Assembly (NCBI GenBank): GCA_012861695.1
Contig: JAAOOA010000330.1
Span: forward strand, 248,001-312,000
Direction of reading: 5' to 3'
Origin: Trematomus loennbergii
Taxonomy: Eukaryota > Chordata > Actinopteri > Perciformes > Nototheniidae
DNA length: 64,000 nt
Shown here piece after piece: positions 63,600 through 64,000 of this stretch. Below the pieces are notes generated by a model. That model was not told where the DNA came from, did no database searches, and saw nothing but the letters and a program-made list of their open reading frames with translations. The number at the start of each line of letters is the position of its first letter. Positions within the stretch are counted from its first letter, which is position 1. The position numbers were made by a program, and so were the translations under genes.

Positions 63600-64000
63600 G
63601 GATAAAAAGCGAATGAATTTGCGACATTATTCTATGTTACAATAGTGGAGAATCAGGCAGGAGCTTCGCCCCCTGCGTCTCCTTCTCCCTGCTCCTCTAA
63701 CTTAGTATTAAAATAAACACTTCAGCAGCTTCTTCGGCGCCTTTTGATCCTCTCTACGCATCTCTCAGGATTACATGTTCCAGAGCCCTGTACTCTAAAC
63801 GTGAAACCTGCTCGCTGTCTAATAAAAGATGTTCTCCTCTCTTCATGGAGGCGACACTCACCCCCCGCAGAGAGACGGAGGTGCACCGTGTTTCCCTCTG
63901 CCGTCTTTTCTGCATAAACAAAATGCAAATGAGCAACTCGGGCCCACTTCACACTGAACTGTTTCTTAATTACTTTTCTTCTCCACCAAAAGGTGTCATT
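63600..64000. other. Window end, nothing recognised
   Basis: GC-moderate sequence with an octamer ATGCAAAT at 63923-63930. The 76-codon - strand frame at 63722-63952 has no domain and runs close to the window end. Confidence 0.4.

Overview
This window looks like teleost fish nuclear DNA. The signs are AT-rich sequence with long (CA)n/(GT)n microsatellites, an L2/V-SINE type 3' tail, and a dense load of DNA transposons (hAT, PIF-Harbinger, TTAA-type Kolobok/piggyBac, CMC-like), many with perfect target-site duplications (TSDs). I found no prokaryotic features, no rRNA or tRNA, and no CRISPR. I did not recognise an intact conserved host protein-coding exon anywhere in the 64 kb.

The only good host-gene signal is a GC/CT-rich, probably 5'-untranslated first exon on the + strand at about 29050-29586. 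It ends in a strong splice donor and holds a 24-codon upstream ORF. If correct, 1-29 kb is upstream intergenic DNA and 29.6-64 kb is a first intron of more than 34 kb. A second candidate is a frameshifted coiled-coil gene relic at 43.4-44.3 kb, followed by splice-like signals and a 57-bp minisatellite.

Layout. 0.4-1.2 kb: TIR element A. 2.6-2.8 kb: E2F/CCAAT-like cluster. 4.4 kb: SINE/LINE tail. 5.1 kb: old interspersed repeat. 9.3-9.9 kb: TIR element B. 11.6-12.2 kb: eroded Ty3/gypsy reverse transcriptase (-). 13.4-15.4 kb: hAT nested in hAT. 16.2-17.0 kb: TTAA element. 18.3-19.2 kb: TIR element. 19.8-21.0 kb: piggyBac with a transposase stub and two opposed microsatellites. 21.1-21.8 kb: internally deleted LINE (-). 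21.8-22.5 and 24.0-24.9 kb: hATs. 23.6-24.0 kb: CMC-like element. 25.5, 28.2, 34.1 and 60.8 kb: TTAA elements. 36.1, 38.7 and 63.2 kb: three copies of one hAT MITE. 39.0-42.5 kb: shattered hAT transposase carrying a second hAT insertion. 45.0-46.1 kb: 57-bp minisatellite. 47.6-54.5 kb: four PIF-Harbinger MITEs, two of which keep the first exon of a MADF/Myb-like transposon protein. 50.6 and 56.0 kb: two copies of another hAT. 57.9-59.5 kb: telomere-like tandem array split by a hAT.

The non-coding structure is more interesting than the genes. Nine perfect TGACGTCA (CRE) palindromes all lie inside DNA transposons. A block of about 47 bp with a CTCF-like core is shared between two unrelated transposon types, and an interior module is shared between two hAT families. 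These suggest regulatory or host sequence carried by non-autonomous elements. I see no convincing new multi-gene system here.
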